A DNA stretch of 10,284 nt from Euperipatoides rowelli (GCA_003024985.2 PXIH01S0000872.1); one strand, 5' to 3'; shown: positions 1 to 7,569, counted from the stretch's first letter. Numbers and translations: made by a program. Notes: generated from the letters alone by a model not told the origin.

Positions 1-190
1 TAATAAAAAGTGAATATTATTTCTTATTAAACAATAAGATATGTTACTGTGTACTGTAATTAAGTTAATAAAAACGAATATTTTTCTGTGTACTGTAATT
101 AAGATAATAAAAAGCTAGTATTTTTTTCTTATTAAACAATAAGATATGATACTGTGTACTGTAATAAAGTTAATAAAAAGTGAATATTTT
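1..190. repeat. Degenerate ~65-bp tandem repeat, about 3.3 copies
   Basis: Units begin with TAATAAAAA at 1, 66, 105 and 171. Units 1 (65 bp) and 3 (66 bp) are full length and share the core CTTATTAAACAATAAG and the tail TACTGTGTACTGTAAT. Unit 2 (66-104) is only 39 bp and lacks the central ~27 bp. Unit 4 fades into unrelated sequence after about 190. The core can fold into a 6-bp stem (CTTATT/AATAAG). The array starts at or before the window edge, so the true copy number is unknown. This is directly visible; no function is implied. Such minisatellites can sit inside non-autonomous transposons or LTRs, and candidate ends of both lie just to the right. Confidence 0.85.
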
Positions 191-261
191 TTCCTTTGGA
201 ACATTAAGAGATTTATATTTAAAATCGTTTTTGCAAATAGTATTTTTTCGTTTTTAAAAGA

Positions 262-340
262 ATAAATGGGCAGAGGATGTATAGGGTGGGGAAGAGGTTA
301 GGAGAGGGGTTTATAGGGTAGGAGGGTGAAGGGGGATGGG
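262..340 (+). other. G-rich island with a G-quadruplex pattern
   Basis: The plus strand changes abruptly from AT-rich sequence to purine-rich sequence dominated by G runs. Four runs at 306-309, 316-318, 324-326 and 331-335 are separated by loops of 6, 5 and 4 nt, which meets the usual G3+N1-7 rule. Further GGG runs lie at 284-286, 288-291 and 338-340. This is a sequence pattern only; folding and any role are inference. It sits directly before a hairpin-CTAG motif and may belong to the same mobile element. Confidence 0.6.
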
Positions 341-349
341 ATAACTAGG

Positions 350-385
350 GCCCATTGATTATTTACAATGGGCTTTACAGCTAGT
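350..385 (+). mobile_element. Helitron-like 3' terminus (hairpin + CTAG|T), candidate
   Basis: GCCCATTG (350-357) pairs perfectly with CAATGGGC (366-373) around an 8-nt loop. Seven bases later comes CTAG (381-384), followed by T (385). Helitrons are known to end in a short GC-rich hairpin a few bases before a CTRR terminus and to insert between A and T, and this arrangement fits. No 5' TC end and no Rep/helicase gene is visible, so at best this is the 3' end of a non-autonomous copy whose body lies to the left, possibly including the G-rich island and the tandem repeat. A chance palindrome remains possible. Confidence 0.35.
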
Positions 386-403
386 GTCGATTATAAATTA
401 ACA

Positions 404-418
404 TTTTTTCTCTCTTTA
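404..418 (-). other. Candidate polypurine tract and 3' LTR start of the copia relic
   Basis: Read on the minus strand, a purine run (AAAGAGAGAAAAAA, 417-404) is followed directly by TGTTAATTT from 403 downward. LTR retrotransposons prime plus-strand DNA from a purine tract abutting the 3' LTR, and LTRs typically start with TG, often TGTTA in copia elements. The position, downstream of RNase H on the same strand, is right. If the LTR ended at the TAACA read at 46-42, it would be about 362 bp, but that lies inside the tandem repeat. No second LTR copy is present to confirm it. Confidence 0.3.
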
Positions 419-594
419 CAATTTAACAATCAATGTTACGTTGTTAACCACAAAAACGCTTCAAATTAGTAAAATTTATGTTCAAAAGGACTAAAAATAT
501 ATTTGTTTTTAATCAAACCAAACAATTTAAAAAATTAACTAAAATTAAAATCAGGAGATGCAATCATGTAAAAAAAAAGGCTATTATAATATTA

Positions 595-641
595 CAATTC
601 TCAATGACATCACTAACATTCCTGCCTTTCATTGAGAATTG
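595..641. repeat. Perfect 13-bp inverted repeat with 21-nt loop
   Basis: CAATTCTCAATGA (595-607) is the exact reverse complement of 629-641. A second, competing pair exists: ACATTCC (616-622) with GGAATGT (642-648). The structure lies where copia RNase H similarity is lost, so it may mark an insertion or rearrangement at the end of the coding relic. It is directly visible; function unknown. Confidence 0.7.
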
Positions 642-1122
642 GGAATGTCCTCTCCTTGGACTTCAGCTTGTGTTCCATACACGTCTTCGATACCAATGAA
701 GACAATCAAGATAAACATATGGCTTCCTTTGCTGCCTCAGTTAACGACATATACTCAGCTTCTGTTGAAGACAGCACAACGGTTCGTTGTTTTCTTGACT
801 CCCAGTTCACGGCTGTTCCAGCAAATTTAAACAAATATCCGGTACATGATCTGTGGTCATCTGTATCCGATCCCCAATCTGCATCTGTGAAACTAATCAG
901 TGGCTCTCCTGTTGGGTGGAAGGTGAGACCTTTGTTCCGCGTCCCTTTTAGGTACCTTAGAACAGGCTTTGCAGCAATCCAAAGTTATTTTCCTGGATCA
1001 TTGTTATTTCGACTTAGTAGATTAACTGCAAATGTTATGTCAGGTCGGGTGGCTACTGACAGGTACATTAAAGAGCCTACAAGTGAGCGATAAGGGTTTC
1101 TTTGTATTTCTTTCTCAGATGC
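640..1122 (-). pseudogene. Copia RNase H domain, broken
   Basis: In life this domain removes the RNA strand of the RNA-DNA hybrid during retrotransposition. It is readable on the minus strand in a different frame from the upstream reverse transcriptase. Recognisable short blocks, in order, are VGSLMYL and RPDITFAV (about 1070-1010), RYLKGT (about 957-940), FTDADWG with a catalytic aspartate (about 891-871), and SSTEAEY with the conserved glutamate (about 772-750). A TAA at 985-987 interrupts it in the middle and a TGA at 706-708 ends the good similarity. The C-terminal part with the last catalytic aspartate region is not recognisable. The plus-strand open frame across 632-1093 is the antisense shadow of this domain. 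Confidence 0.88.
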
Positions 1123-1823
1123 TGACACATCCTTTTGGATAGTTTTATGCTGCTGTCAAGAGGAGTTCGAGCCAATTTTGCATCTTTCATATTGTATTTC
1201 TCAAGGATGCTGTCTATGTACTTACGTTGCAGCATTGTGATTGTTTGGTGAAATTCTATTCCTAAGCAATAGTGCAATTTTCCAAGGTCTTTCATTTTGA
1301 AAATCTTGGTGAAATCTCGTTTGAGTTTATTGTACGGGTATGTGTTGTTTGTCGCTACGATTAGGTCATCCACATAGACTATAACTATCTCGATTTTGTC
1401 TGTTCCTATATGGCAGACGCATTTGTCAGCATTTAATGGTCTCAGTCCTAATGATTTCAGACTTTTACCCATTTTTTTGTACCATTGCCTTCCGGCTTGT
1501 TTCAAACCGTATAATGACTTTTGTAGTTTATAAACATGGTCCTTCTTGGACGGGTCAACAAAGCCTTCTGCTTGCTCCATGTAAATTTCCTCATCCAATT
1601 CCCCATTAATGTATGCCATCACAAAATCGAACTGATGTAACGTCAAACCCTTTTCAGAACAATAAGCTAGCACTGACCTTATAGAGCTAAGTCTTGCGAC
1701 TGGTGCAAACGTCTCAGTAAAATCTTCTTCAGGAACTTGTGTATAGCCTTTTTCCACTAATCTGGCTTTGTGTTTCTCGATGGTGCCATCTGCTTTATAT
1801 TTTTTCTTAGTACCCAGCGGCAT
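1077..1823 (-). pseudogene. Copia reverse transcriptase domain
   Basis: This is the best-preserved piece, about 245 codons open on the minus strand. Visible copia-family blocks are YKADGTIEKHKARLV, then FAPVARLSSIRSVLA, then HQFDFVMAYINGE with the first catalytic aspartate, then EEIYMEQAEGF, LYGLKQAGRQWY, the catalytic YVDDLIVA box, FKMKDLGKLHYCLGIEF and the TPLD block. The first methionine (1823) is not the true start. The conserved residues before it, ending in a GCRWV block, lie in another frame, with the shift near an A-run at about 1795-1805. At the downstream end the frame is lost near 1125 and it terminates at 1077, while similarity continues as RNase H in another frame. The catalytic motifs are intact, but the polyprotein context is not. 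Confidence 0.95.
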
Positions 1824-2241
1824 CCAACAACAGTTTTATTTTCTGGCCGTTCTGTTAATTTCCAGGCTCCATTCTGGACTAGTGCATCAAACTCAGCAAG
1901 CATAGCTTCTCGCCAGTCTGGTGAAGGGCTGTTGAGCGCTTGTTGACAGTTGGAGTGGCTTCATTGTCTATAGAGACTTGAACTTCATGATTAGTACATC
2001 TTTTGGGTCTTCCTGGTTGTCCAGTTCTAATTTTTCTAGGTTTTCCTCGACTTCTTTTGGTTTGTACATCTTGAAGTGATTTCGGATGTTGAACGGGAGA
2101 GCTTGATGATTTTTCATCGGGTGTGGTGGTTGCTCCCCCCCCTTCCTCGTTCATCGGAAATGGGAGTTTCAGTCCAAAAGTCATCTGCATCTGTGTCGTA
2201 ATTTCCAGAATTTTCGAACTCATTAATGAATTTGACATCAC
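1824..2241 (-). pseudogene. Copia pol linker between integrase and reverse transcriptase
   Basis: This segment is serine-, proline- and basic-rich on the minus strand, for example the RGKPRKIRTGQPGRPK run at about 2050-2000. It is typical of the poorly conserved copia linker before the RT. From about 1930 to 1805 a different frame carries the conserved start of the RT region (REAMLAEFDAL, then GCRWV). A frame change near the C8 run (2135-2142) separates it from the integrase tail, and another lies near 1930. It has no independent function. Confidence 0.75.
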
Positions 2242-2484
2242 GGCTTACTACTATTTTTTGCGCATAAGTCACAGAGCCTGTATGCTTTACAACTCGTGAG
2301 TAGCCAATAAATGTACATTTGTAAGACCTTGGTTCAAATTTATTCTTTTGTGGCTTTTTATTTAAGTAGTATGCCTTTTGGCCGAATGTTCGTGACTTAC
2401 GCATGGTTTTGGTCCAAGCAATGCTTCGTATGGTGTTTGGTTGTTCCAGCCGGTAACAGCGCCATCTAATGGGCTTATTCAAAA
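2114..2484 (-). pseudogene. Copia integrase C-terminal region, frameshifted
   Basis: The minus strand contains FGQKAYYLNK and KNKFEPRSYKCTFIGYS (about 2395-2310), then KIVVSRDVKF (about 2258-2229). These match the block after the catalytic core of copia integrases, usually of the form FGCKAY...KKFDPKS..GIFVGYS...SRDVKF. A TPYEALLG block, normally just upstream, lies in another frame at about 2435-2410. Between 2300 and 2262 a second frame carries the expected KAYRL block, so two compensating shifts flank it. Similarity stops at about 2484 with no trace of the catalytic core; the element is 5'-truncated or interrupted there. Confidence 0.88.
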
Positions 2485-3410
2485 CTTTTTTTTATTACAG
2501 GTTTAAAAGTTCTGCGCGGGAATTATTTTTATAAACTTTAAGTGGTGTTTTCTTTTACATAAAAAGGGCTTAAACAAAAACAAAAATGGTTGATGCCCGT
2601 GTAACGGGCTTATTTGATAGTTGAAAATAATTTGAAGCAGGCTATAATAGAACCATATATATATATATAATTGGAATTTAACGGGTTAAATTACTCTCAA
2701 TATTAACATGGTGGCTATTTACAGTACATGTACCTGCATGTATATATTTTTTTAAGAAATTAATGTGGGGATGAATAAATAACTGGGCTATCCAAAAATA
2801 AAATAAAAATGCATCGTTTCTTTAGATGTATCTTTTATTAGTCTATTTTGCGGCAAATAAAAACAGAAACTTTCATCAAATAAAAAAAATGAATTTAGTT
2901 TTATTATTTGGCCAAATCATATAAATCTTCATTATCATTTCATCATAAAAATATTAAATAAAGCCGAAGATTTACTATTTAGGATTAAACTAGTGATTTT
3001 AAATTAAGGCAAACATTTGGAAATCGATTGACAATGATGATTTGCAAATTTTAAAACATAGAATAAATTAATCCAGACAAATAGGAAAAAACAAAAACAA
3101 AAATAATTTAATTATAATTTTTTTATATTTCTCAAAAAAATAAAAAAAAATATGATTAATTCGAAGCTGAAGCATCAAAGAAAAAAAAATATCCCAAAAT
3201 AACATATTACTTTTCAAGCATAGAAAATAAATTTATTGTATTGTTACTTCTGAGTATTACTAACATACAGTATAACTCATGTCCGATCATATGCGAGACC
3301 TCTCCATGTTGGAAATGAAAGGAAGATATGGAATATGTTGTTAAAAAATTATTCAGAATTGAAAAATTTAAAAATTTACAGAAAACTAGCTTGGATACTT
3401 AGAGGATAAA
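2485..3410. other. Non-coding AT-rich stretch
   Basis: I see no gene here; all six frames are closed at short intervals. It holds a (TA)n run at about 2655-2668, a perfect palindrome AATTTAACGGGTTAAATT at 2675-2692, the palindrome GTACATGTAC at 2724-2733, and the hairpin listed separately at 2595-2609. The final exon or 3' UTR of PPP1R21 could in principle reach into this side of the window, but nothing supports a specific position. Confidence 0.6.
2595..2621 (+). repeat. GC hairpin with Helitron-like spacing
   Basis: GCCCGT (2595-2600) pairs with ACGGGC (2604-2609) around a 3-nt loop. It is followed by seven bases, then ATAG and T (2617-2621). The layout is the same as at 350-385 (hairpin ending GGGC, 7 nt, CTAG, T), with CTAG degraded to ATAG. 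It lies about 110 bp beyond the point where copia similarity stops. The palindrome is certain; the link to a Helitron end is inference. Confidence 0.3.
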
Positions 3411-3495
3411 AAAAATTAAAAAAAAAAAAAAATTCTCTTCAATTTTTTTCCTTTTTTCCCCCTATTTTCTTTCTCTTTCTCCCTATCATCCTCGT
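3411..3495. repeat. Low-complexity A-run then pyrimidine tract
   Basis: The plus strand has an A-rich run (about 3411-3432) followed by a tract of almost only T and C to about 3488. On the minus strand this is a purine-rich, A-rich stretch starting about 40 bp past the stop of the LINE relic, so it may include that element's A-rich 3' tail. Confidence 0.6.
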
Positions 3496-3533
3496 CTTTC
3501 TACTAAATTACTAATACTAATCATCTCTATTCA

Positions 3534-4015
3534 TTAACTCAATAATTGAAGGTTTGAAGGTATTATTGATTTTCTATAATCTACAAGCTCTGATATATTC
3601 ACTATAAAATTTCCCCGCTCCTCTTTTATCCAAACGAGATGTCTCTTCATTGGTAATGGGTGGAAGGTTTTTAAATTTAGCAAAGAATGATTTTGAAAAA
3701 AATTAAGATGCTTTTTCCTTCTGGTTCTTAAAGATACAAGCCCAAGATGTTCTAAAAGACAAGTATATCTAACATTATTTAAACTCATTATTATCTTCAA
3801 AGCGCTTTTCTGCACTTTTTCCAATAATAATCCTGCTATTTAGATATTGTATTAGTCCTTATTTCAGTATTATACTCCATACAAGGTCTAATATTATTTT
3901 GCATAAACAATTTTAAGAGTATTAATGTCAACATCCTAATTTATTCTTTTTAACCTATACAACATGTAAAAATTTTTGTATGCCTTATTTATTATTGTTT
4001 CAACATGAAATCCCG
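3534..4015 (-). pseudogene. Non-LTR retrotransposon (Jockey/CR1-like) reverse transcriptase 3'-end relic
   Basis: The open part (3824-3534, 96 codons) starts with MEKVQKSALKII, then YTCLLEHLGLVSLRTRRKK, LNFF, and ends YRKSIIPSNLQLL before the stop. This matches the C-terminal thumb and tail of Jockey/CR1-type LINE reverse transcriptases, usually of the form EkVQrrAlrii..Y..rL..LgL.sLe.RR...FF, ending close to IPyl..LLN. Upstream, at about 4015-3830, more of the pattern remains in broken frames: KAYKNFYMLYRLKR, then DVDINTLKIVYA, then RPCMEYNTEI, with stops between. The palm domain with the catalytic box is missing, which fits the usual 5' truncation of LINE copies. It is dead. An exact clade call would need alignment. 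Confidence 0.75.
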
Positions 4016-4028
4016 CATTTTGGTTAAT

Positions 4029-4049
4029 ATATTAGTAGGCTACTAATAT
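4029..4049. repeat. 21-bp near-perfect palindrome
   Basis: ATATTAGTAG (4029-4038) and CTACTAATAT (4040-4049) are exact reverse complements around a single G. It lies just outside the recognisable upper end of the LINE relic. Role unknown. Confidence 0.65.
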
Positions 4050-4167
4050 TTTCCCCTTTAATTTTTACACCACTGGTCTTTTTAGACTCGGCATGAACAA
4101 TTATTATTAGTTTAGTGAGGGGGATGGGTACTGGAAATGGAATGCTGACAAATTTACCTGGACACAA

Positions 4168-4194
4168 ATATATACAGTATATATATATATATAN
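4168..4194. repeat. (TA)n microsatellite with internal TACAGTA and one N
   Basis: An alternating TA run is interrupted by TACAGTA (4173-4179) and ends in an undetermined base at 4194, presumably an assembly or consensus ambiguity in the repeat. A near-identical arrangement lies at 7292-7319. Confidence 0.85.
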
Positions 4195-5150
4195 TTTTTC
4201 CAAAGATAATAATTTCAAATTACCATTTTTAATTAAACAAAATTAAAATTTATATTTTGTGACCTAAAATGGCATAAAGAATCAGGATATAAACTACTTA
4301 GTATTGTTTTTAAAAATTTCAATTCCCTATTTGCGTAATTTGTTTTTTTATTATTATTATTTATTACCAACAAGATAAAAGAACCAGTACACAAGTAAAC
4401 GATTCAAAACAACAACCAAAACTGGCGATTTACTGAATAAATGACACAGCATTCAAAAATTTAATAGGCGAGTTTACAGATGCCATCGCTATATTCAAAT
4501 CAATAAGCTTTTTTTTTTTTTTTTTTAAAAAAAATATTAGATGTCTATAACTAGTCTATATTTAGCCTACATGTTTTTAGCAATTTAAAGTTTTTTTTTT
4601 TTTATTTGTACTTTATTTTGCTGGCTCAATTTTTCGTTTATGTGGGTCAAAATTTGTAGTCATAAAAGGATAAATTGTAATTTTTTATTTATCAATCATT
4701 TTGAGAGAAAAAATAGCATTTTTCAAATAAGAATTTGGGCATCAGTAAAGTGTGGGATATTTATCATTTCTTGTTGCTTTCCAGAAGGTCATAGTTACAT
4801 GCATTTATTGTATATACAATATTTTGTTCTCGATCACTAAATTGGCTCAACAACCAAAATAAATACACATTCGGGGAACCTCAAAAACTAAATTGAAGAA
4901 ATAAATTATATAATAGATATAACAATGAATCAACGACTAGTTTACACTTCAACCTGTTTAAGGACGAAGACTGTAGTCCTAGTTGAACATCAAATGGTTT
5001 AAATATCACTTTAATAATGATTAACATAGTGAAATTCAGCCATTGAAAGAATTTGGAAATTAATAACTTTTTTTAAATAATAATTCATATTGATTTTTAC
5101 TATTACTAATGGAGTCCAAAACATTATTTCTATAAAAAAAAATACTAACT
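4195..5150. other. Non-coding AT-rich stretch downstream of PPP1R21 exon
   Basis: This is mostly AT-rich sequence with T runs (about 4509-4526 and 4591-4603). Apart from the exon fragment at 4616-4651 I see no gene. The last, short, basic-residue exon of PPP1R21 and its 3' UTR are expected downstream of 5210 on the minus strand, quite possibly here, but no acceptor plus reading frame is convincing. Many TTTATT strings (AATAAA on the minus strand) make a poly(A) signal call meaningless. Confidence 0.6.
4616..4651 (-). pseudogene. Dead partial copy of the PPP1R21 exon at 5210-5344
   Basis: 4616-4651 matches 5250-5285 at 33 of 36 bases, same strand, no gaps. The three differences are C/T transitions (plus positions 4621, 4639, 4647). 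In the exon's frame the copy still reads LTHINEKLSQQ, against LAHMNEKLSQQ in the gene: two amino-acid changes and one silent. It cannot be a working exon. An in-frame TGA lies at 4660-4662, there is no AG acceptor between that stop and the copy, and a TAA follows at 4585-4587 after a lysine run encoded by an A tract. Similarity falls off quickly on both sides. The best reading is the remnant of a local duplication. Confidence 0.7.
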
Positions 5151-5209
5151 CCACATTATAATAAACCCGAACACTTACATTTTAAATCTCCAAACTTATC
5201 AGAACTGAC

Positions 5210-5344
5210 CTTTGTATTCATGGCATACTTCAAAGCATCAATTTCATCTTTTTGTTGGCTCAATTTTTCGTTCATGTGGGCCAAATGTTCACTCATCATG
5301 CTCAGTTGTCCTTCATAACTTTTGGTAGTTGTCTGTAATTCATC
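5210..5344 (-). CDS. PPP1R21: PPP1R21 orthologue, C-terminal coiled-coil exon
   Basis: Forty-five codons, beginning DELQTTTKSYEGQLSMMSEH and continuing LAHMNEKLSQQKDEIDALK. This is nearly the conserved C-terminal block of vertebrate PPP1R21, which carries the signature TTKRSYEDQ and then LSMMSDHL, MNE.LS.Q and EID.LK. The acceptor is ATTTATTTAAG ahead of 5344. The donor chosen is AAAG|GTCAGT after 5210, phase 0, because the vertebrate protein also has an M-x-x-K turn here before a short basic tail. A second donor, AAAT|GTAAGT after 5179, fits the intron side of the consensus better and would add ten codons plus one base. The segment is a charged heptad-type coiled coil. PPP1R21 is known as a subunit of the FERRY complex, which binds Rab5 early endosomes and mRNA. 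The C-terminal tail is not found. Confidence 0.92.
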
Positions 5345-7569
5345 CTTAAATAAATCAAGCACAATAAATTGATCATTTAAATAGTGCACTAAACAAGCAC
5401 GATATATACAGTACATGCATAGTAACGACAATATTTTATACACACACACCTATGTACGGTATATAAACAGTAGATACGTGTGTGTTTGTGTGTTATAATG
5501 AATATATTATAACAACAATTGGTATATCGTAAAACATAATACTACCCATCACAACTATTGAGAAATTAAAAGTTCTTTGGTATAAAGAATTGAAGTCATT
5601 CTTCATGGGATGCTTAATATTTTGCAATCTACTAAAGAACTGATAACTAAACTAAATAAATAGGACAGTAAAGTATTAACTTAATAAAAATTAAATTTAG
5701 GAAATGAGAGGCCTTTTTTTTTACAATGCCTGCTTGCTGCAAGTGATTGGGAATATTTTATATCACATACTCAGGCTTTCATCTGGCTTGAAATTAGTCA
5801 CTACTATTATTGAAAATAAAAAAAGTCATTTTGAAAAGTAACTAGTCACTAACATTTCATTATTTGGTATTCATGTTGTATGCAGTCTACCATAAATTCT
5901 TAGGCCTATCTGCTTTGACTATTTTTATAATGAAGGTATTTGGTTTCAAAAGGATCTTCTAGCATTAATTTTAAAAATTTGGCAGATCAAATATGGAAGA
6001 AATACACCACATTATTCTTCTGTTGTTAAGTATCTCATTTCCAAATTGTATTTTTCAGAATTCTATACAGTAGTTTAATGTATGTTTGAAATATGATATA
6101 CAGTACTAATAACATTTGATGAATAGTATAATTCTTCACTTGTGACTATTAGTAATAAAATTGTGTAGTCACTTTCTGCATTTAGAAGACAATGAGTAAA
6201 TTGACTACTGACAGAGGAATGACTGCATACTGGAAAAGGAACAAAATATCTGAATGACTGCAATCCGTGTAATGAACTTTACAGTTTATAGATAGAACTG
6301 TCAATTGCCTTGCTTCAACATTATTTACAAGTTTTTACTTTAACCATGAGGGAATGATCATTTTAGAAATCACAGATTCACTCCTATTTATTAACATAAT
6401 TTTAATGAAGTTCTGGCGCTAAATGTTATGTCACATCACTGGATCGGACAAACAACAGTTTGCTTCATTACCACAATTTTCACCTTCATATATTAGGGAA
6501 ATACAGAGAAATTAAATTAATCCTAAGAGCCAGGATGTGATACTTGATGGTCCACCAACTCAGACATTTTTTCTTTTTAAAGTACTGATGTGCACAGGTT
6601 TGAGCTTCAAGATGCGATTCCCAACAGAAAACATTGGACTTAAAGGCCCAAATTATGTTAGAGTTGGTGTTTTTTAGCAAATAAAAATTTGAAACTGAGC
6701 ATTGAGACTTTTATTGAATTTTAACAAAAAAAAAAAAAAAACTGTAGTATTTGAGGGGGGGGGGGGAAAAAAATAAATGAGATAATCTCATAAGGATTTC
6801 AAACTTTATACGATTGTATAAAAATAAATGTTAAACTATATAAAACAGACAATTATAAAAAAATATTTGTAAAATGTACTAGCTCGAGACTATTGCTTAT
6901 TTTCACACAATTCATTTATAAAAGTTTCCTTTGGCTCCAGCTGATTTAAATGTTTATCCAATGTCTTTGCTTTTCCATTTTTCACCCGTGAATTCATTGG
7001 TTTGAGATGATTTAAAAAAAAAAAGAAAGATTTCTCGGCGGTTACTTTTATGTTATAATTTCTATGAGCAATAGACAGAAATAAAGCAATCTATAATATT
7101 GAGAAGAAAAAAAAAACAATTTTTCTACTTTAAATAATTATGTCAATTGACATTTCTTGGGTCAAATTTGTGGGGATTAAGGAATGAATGAGAAGATTAA
7201 AACAGAATTAATTCCCATTTAATGCTTTTAAGACTTAATAGAAAACAACTTATAGAAGGAATTTCACAGTTGAATGGAAAGTTATTTACTAAATATATAT
7301 ATATATATACAGTATATATTTTTAATTGAATATTTTTTAACAAATTTTAGTGCTTTATCACTAAAATTAATTCATTTTGCAACAAAAACCTACCAGATTT
7401 TGTCATGGTAAAATTAATACAGTAATGCCAAACCTTAGATCAATTAATAAAACATGATGACCAATTAAAATAATAAGCATTTACAATATTTCGTCGTCAC
7501 TAAAAAAAAAAAACCAACTCTAGTTATTGTGTTTAGGGAGGAAATGTGGGTGCATTCCATTCAGCTTAC
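5345..7569 (-). other. PPP1R21: PPP1R21 intron (phase 0)
   Basis: Bounded by GTAAGC (7569-7564) and AAG (5347-5345), both on the minus strand. Contents: AT-rich sequence; a CA run at 5441-5449 facing a TG run at 5479-5492, which can pair imperfectly; an A16 run (6726-6741) and a G12 run (6755-6766); and a TA microsatellite at 7292-7319. A 40-codon open stretch on the minus strand (7012-6890) with no recognised similarity is noted under findings. I see no RNA gene. Confidence 0.85.
7292..7319. repeat. (TA)n microsatellite with internal TACAGTA
   Basis: A TA run is interrupted once by TACAGTA (7308-7314), the same design as at 4168-4194. Both may come from one ancestral repeat family or from independent expansion around the same seed. 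Confidence 0.85.

Larger units (their letters stand above)
640..2484 (-). mobile_element. Degenerate Ty1/copia-type LTR retrotransposon fragment (pol)
   Basis: Read on the minus strand, the order is integrase C-terminal part, linker, reverse transcriptase, RNase H. Integrase before reverse transcriptase is diagnostic of the Ty1/copia superfamily; Ty3 elements have the reverse order. The gag, protease and catalytic integrase core are absent, because similarity stops at about 2484. The coding sequence changes frame at least eight times: near 2460, 2400, 2295, 2262, the C8 run at 2135-2142, 1930, 1800 and 1125. In-frame stops lie at 985-987 and 706-708. The copy is therefore dead. It lies downstream of the PPP1R21 3' end in the same orientation. 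A candidate 3' LTR begins at 403. Confidence 0.93.

Noticed and set aside
632-1093. Plus-strand 153-codon open frame (and the overlapping ones at 478-699 and 639-830)
   Set aside because: It is antisense to the copia RNase H domain, whose motifs are clear on the minus strand. No protein-family pattern is seen on the plus strand.
4024-4218. Minus-strand 64-codon open frame
   Set aside because: It crosses the TA microsatellite and the undetermined base at 4194. Composition is repeat-derived, with no similarity.
4640-4840. Plus-strand 66-codon open frame
   Set aside because: Its start lies antisense to the PPP1R21 exon fragment. The rest is AT-rich with no family features.
4966-4990. AG followed by a short frame as a possible last PPP1R21 exon
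   Set aside because: The encoded residues are not the basic tail expected, and the stretch is explained by a short inverted repeat (AGGAC/GTCCT).
6075-6680. Minus-strand open frames of 62 and 64 codons in the intron (6075-6263, 6486-6680)
   Set aside because: Chance length, no recognisable motifs, and no suitable splice context with the PPP1R21 frame.
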